A stretch of DNA of 14,495 bases. It comes from Chloroflexota bacterium. Its GTDB lineage: Bacteria; Chloroflexota; Ktedonobacteria; Ktedonobacterales; Ktedonobacteraceae. The stretch covers positions 1 to 14,495 of the forward strand of contig CADDZH010000120.1 of the NCBI GenBank assembly GCA_902812455.1, given 5' to 3'. The stretch's first letter is position 1; the number at the start of each line of letters is the position of its first letter. Below, piece after piece: positions 13,164 through 14,495 of this stretch. The notes beneath the pieces were generated by a model. The model had not been told where the DNA came from and did not search any database. It was given only the letters and a program-made list of their open reading frames with translations. A program made the position numbers and the translations under genes.

Positions 13164-13994
13164 TTAGGGAACACGCATCCTGACGACCAGCACCGGCGGG
13201 ATCTGCTTGTAGTTTGTCCAGGTGAGCGGACGGGAGCCGGGCTGCGAACCATCATAGGGATGGTTCAGGGCTGGCTCCTCTATTCCATCCATCACCAGGC
13301 CGGCACGGAAGCAGGTTCCAAGCAGCACATGCAATGGACGATGGAAATAATAGTGGGGCTGCGGTTGACCCTGCATGGCTATTCCTGTTTGCGGCGGTAT
13401 GTCGAGATACTGCGATACCTTCATAGAGTGGATAATGATAAACGCTCCATCTCTATACTCCTCTTCCGCCATCATCAAGGTACCGTTTGAGTTGAAGCAG
13501 GGATGCATAACTGAGAACACGAAGCGACCACCCGGCTTGAGCAACTGAGCTACGGCTCGCATTAAAGGTTCGATAGTTGCCATGTCCATGAGCGCCATAT
13601 TGCACACAACAGCATCGAAGCGTTTTGCGCCTAATGATAAGAGCTGCTCTTCATCCGTAGCATCGATGAGGCGGTACTCGATACGATCTGCGTTTTCGTG
13701 TGTTCGAGCTTGCGCTCGTTCAAGCAGCTTCTCGCTGAAGTCGGTTGCGATCATACGCGCTCCTAACCGGGCCATGCGCCTGGCAAAGACGCCATTCCCG
13801 CATCCCACCTCCAGCACCAGTTCTCCTGCTTGCAGGTTGAGTAGCCGTTCTGTGCTTGGGCCAACCAGGATACGTTGAAAGTCGTTGCCCTCGCCCATTT
13901 TCTCGTCCCAGAATGCCGCGTTCTGGTTCCATATGTCTCGGGCTTGCTGATTAAGGGCTGCAAGGGCGTGGTCTGTGTTTTGGTTGGTATTCAT
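13164..13994 (-). CDS. Class I SAM-dependent methyltransferase
   Basis: The product has 276 residues from ATG 13994, with AGGAG 6 nt upstream. A helical N-terminus (IWNQNAAFWDEKMGEGNDFQ, 21-40) is typical of small-molecule methyltransferases of the Methyltransf_11/25 type. Motif I is VLEVGCGNG (60-68), the acidic residue that binds the SAM ribose is Asp85 in ATDFS, the catalytic-strand region is FDAVVCNMALMDM (126-138), and motif III is LLKPGGRFVFSVMHPCF (151-167). The C-terminal part (180-260) includes HYYFHRPLHVLLGTCFRAGL, a substrate-lid-like region also seen in many uncharacterised relatives. The acceptor is unknown. It stands alone on the minus strand, convergent with the ABC exporter genes and downstream of rho on the same strand, 269 bp away; own promoter not identified. 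Confidence 0.92.
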   Translation of the reverse strand: MNTNQNTDHALAALNQQARDIWNQNAAFWDEKMGEGNDFQRILVGPSTERLLNLQAGELVLEVGCGNGVFARRMARLGARMIATDFSEKLLERAQARTHENADRIEYRLIDATDEEQLLSLGAKRFDAVVCNMALMDMATIEPLMRAVAQLLKPGGRFVFSVMHPCFNSNGTLMMAEEEYRDGAFIIIHSMKVSQYLDIPPQTGIAMQGQPQPHYYFHRPLHVLLGTCFRAGLVMDGIEEPALNHPYDGSQPGSRPLTWTNYKQIPPVLVVRMRVP

Positions 13995-14093
13995 TGGTTG
14001 CTCCTGATAAGATTATGTGGTTAGGTAAGGGTACGTGGCGCAGCAAGCCGCAATCTGGAAGGAATGCCCTGACAAGGCTGCGATAGAATTACA

Positions 14094-14127
14094 TGGCTGG
14101 GGCAAGCCCAGCCACTACTATATACGG
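14094..14127 (+). repeat. Hairpin repeat between rho and the methyltransferase gene, copy 1
   Basis: TGGCTGGG and CCCAGCCA form a perfect 8-bp inverted repeat around a 5-nt loop, followed by CTACTATATACGG. The right arm and tail are identical to the copy at 14174-14218. Confidence 0.7.
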
Positions 14128-14173
14128 CTGCGCACGCCAATGCTTTTATTTATGGTTAGAATGTTTTTATCTA

Positions 14174-14218
14174 TGGCTGGGGTGGCCAGAGGCGAAGCCC
14201 AGCCACTACTATATACGG
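14174..14218 (+). repeat. Hairpin repeat between rho and the methyltransferase gene, copy 2
   Basis: The same TGGCTGGG/CCCAGCCA arms as at 14094 enclose a longer 16-nt loop, and the tail CTACTATATACGG is repeated exactly. An AT-rich segment (about 14140-14172) separates the two copies. Neither copy is followed by a T run in either direction. Confidence 0.7.
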
Positions 14219-14263
14219 TAATCTCTGCAAGAAGTCTACACACATTCGGGGCCGGCCTTTTCG

Positions 14264-14495
14264 TTATGGCTGTCTCGTAATTGCTTCGACCAGTTGCGCG
14301 TTTGATTTCGTTTTCTCGAACAGGCGAATGAGTTGTTCGGTGGCTTCGCGGCGAGGGATATCGGCCATTTTGCGGCGCAGGATCGACATGGTGCGTAGTT
14401 CTATGGGAGAAAGCAGGCGCTCTTCCTGGCGCGTGCTGGAAGCTCCCAGGTCGAAGGCCGGGAAAATGCGGCGATCGGCGAGGTCACGTGAAAGG
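14264..14495 (-). CDS. rho: Transcription termination factor Rho, C-terminal end only
   Basis: Seventy-six codons before the TAA at 14264-14266 are visible; the 5' part lies beyond the right edge. The segment LADRRIFPAFDLGASSTRQE matches the Rho ATPase domain stretch LAEKRVFPAIDYNRSGTRKE, and the rest (LLSPIELRTMSILRR, then LIRLFEKTKSNAQLVEAI) matches the Rho C-terminal helices. Rho is a hexameric RNA helicase that releases transcripts. The Walker motifs and RNA-binding domain are not in the window, so completeness cannot be judged. No intrinsic terminator is evident after it; the nearest structures are the hairpin repeats. Confidence 0.9.
   Translation of the reverse strand, partial: LSRDLADRRIFPAFDLGASSTRQEERLLSPIELRTMSILRRKMADIPRREATEQLIRLFEKTKSNAQLVEAITRQP

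Noticed and set aside
14248..14262. GGCCGGCC followed by TTTT as a terminator
   Set aside because: The palindrome has no loop, and the T run faces the plus strand, away from rho.
14035..14280. Open frame of 81 codons on the plus strand near rho
   Set aside because: It runs through both hairpin repeats and into the antisense of rho; the peptide is repeat-derived.

Overview
The window looks like a chromosomal segment of a moderately GC-rich bacterium. The best guess is a Chloroflexota of the Ktedonobacteria type. This is inferred from a soluble HisKA_3-type kinase, a Ser/Thr kinase with an extracellular Kelch-like part, a ClpB/ClpP pair and many short palindromic repeats between genes. No marker gene fixes the taxonomy. 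There is no rRNA, tRNA, CRISPR array, transposase or phage gene.

Left part, minus strand (1-3379): the gene order in transcription direction is clpB and then, 91 bp downstream, a sensor-less histidine-kinase-like gene that runs off the left edge. Inside the kinase's ATP-binding domain, where the G2 glycine box should be, lies a near-copy of a dispersed palindromic repeat that also occurs beside clpP. clpB is transcribed divergently from clpP across a 592-bp spacer. The spacer holds a clpB promoter with an HspR/HAIR-like inverted repeat upstream of it, a 92-bp repeat with inverted ends, a possible clpP promoter and a second copy of the palindromic repeat.

Centre, plus strand (3972-8005): clpP, in which the catalytic Asp is replaced by Asn; a class I methyltransferase; and a membrane Ser/Thr kinase with an extracytoplasmic Kelch-like propeller. 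They are closely spaced and may be partly co-transcribed. They meet a minus-strand pair head-on with an 8-bp overlap: a zinc-ribbon protein of unknown function followed by pyrimidine-nucleoside phosphorylase (7998-9988).

Right part: a winged-helix repressor-like gene with a strong promoter overlapped by a palindrome, then an ABC-2 exporter ATPase and permease (10210-12990), which read as one self-regulated efflux unit. A second methyltransferase (13164-13994, minus) and the 3' end of rho (14264 to the edge, minus) close the window, separated by two copies of a hairpin repeat.

No wholly new multi-gene system is evident. The most notable signals are the repeat embedded in the kinase reading frame, the altered ClpP triad, the Kelch kinase, and the uncharacterised zinc-ribbon protein linked to nucleoside salvage.
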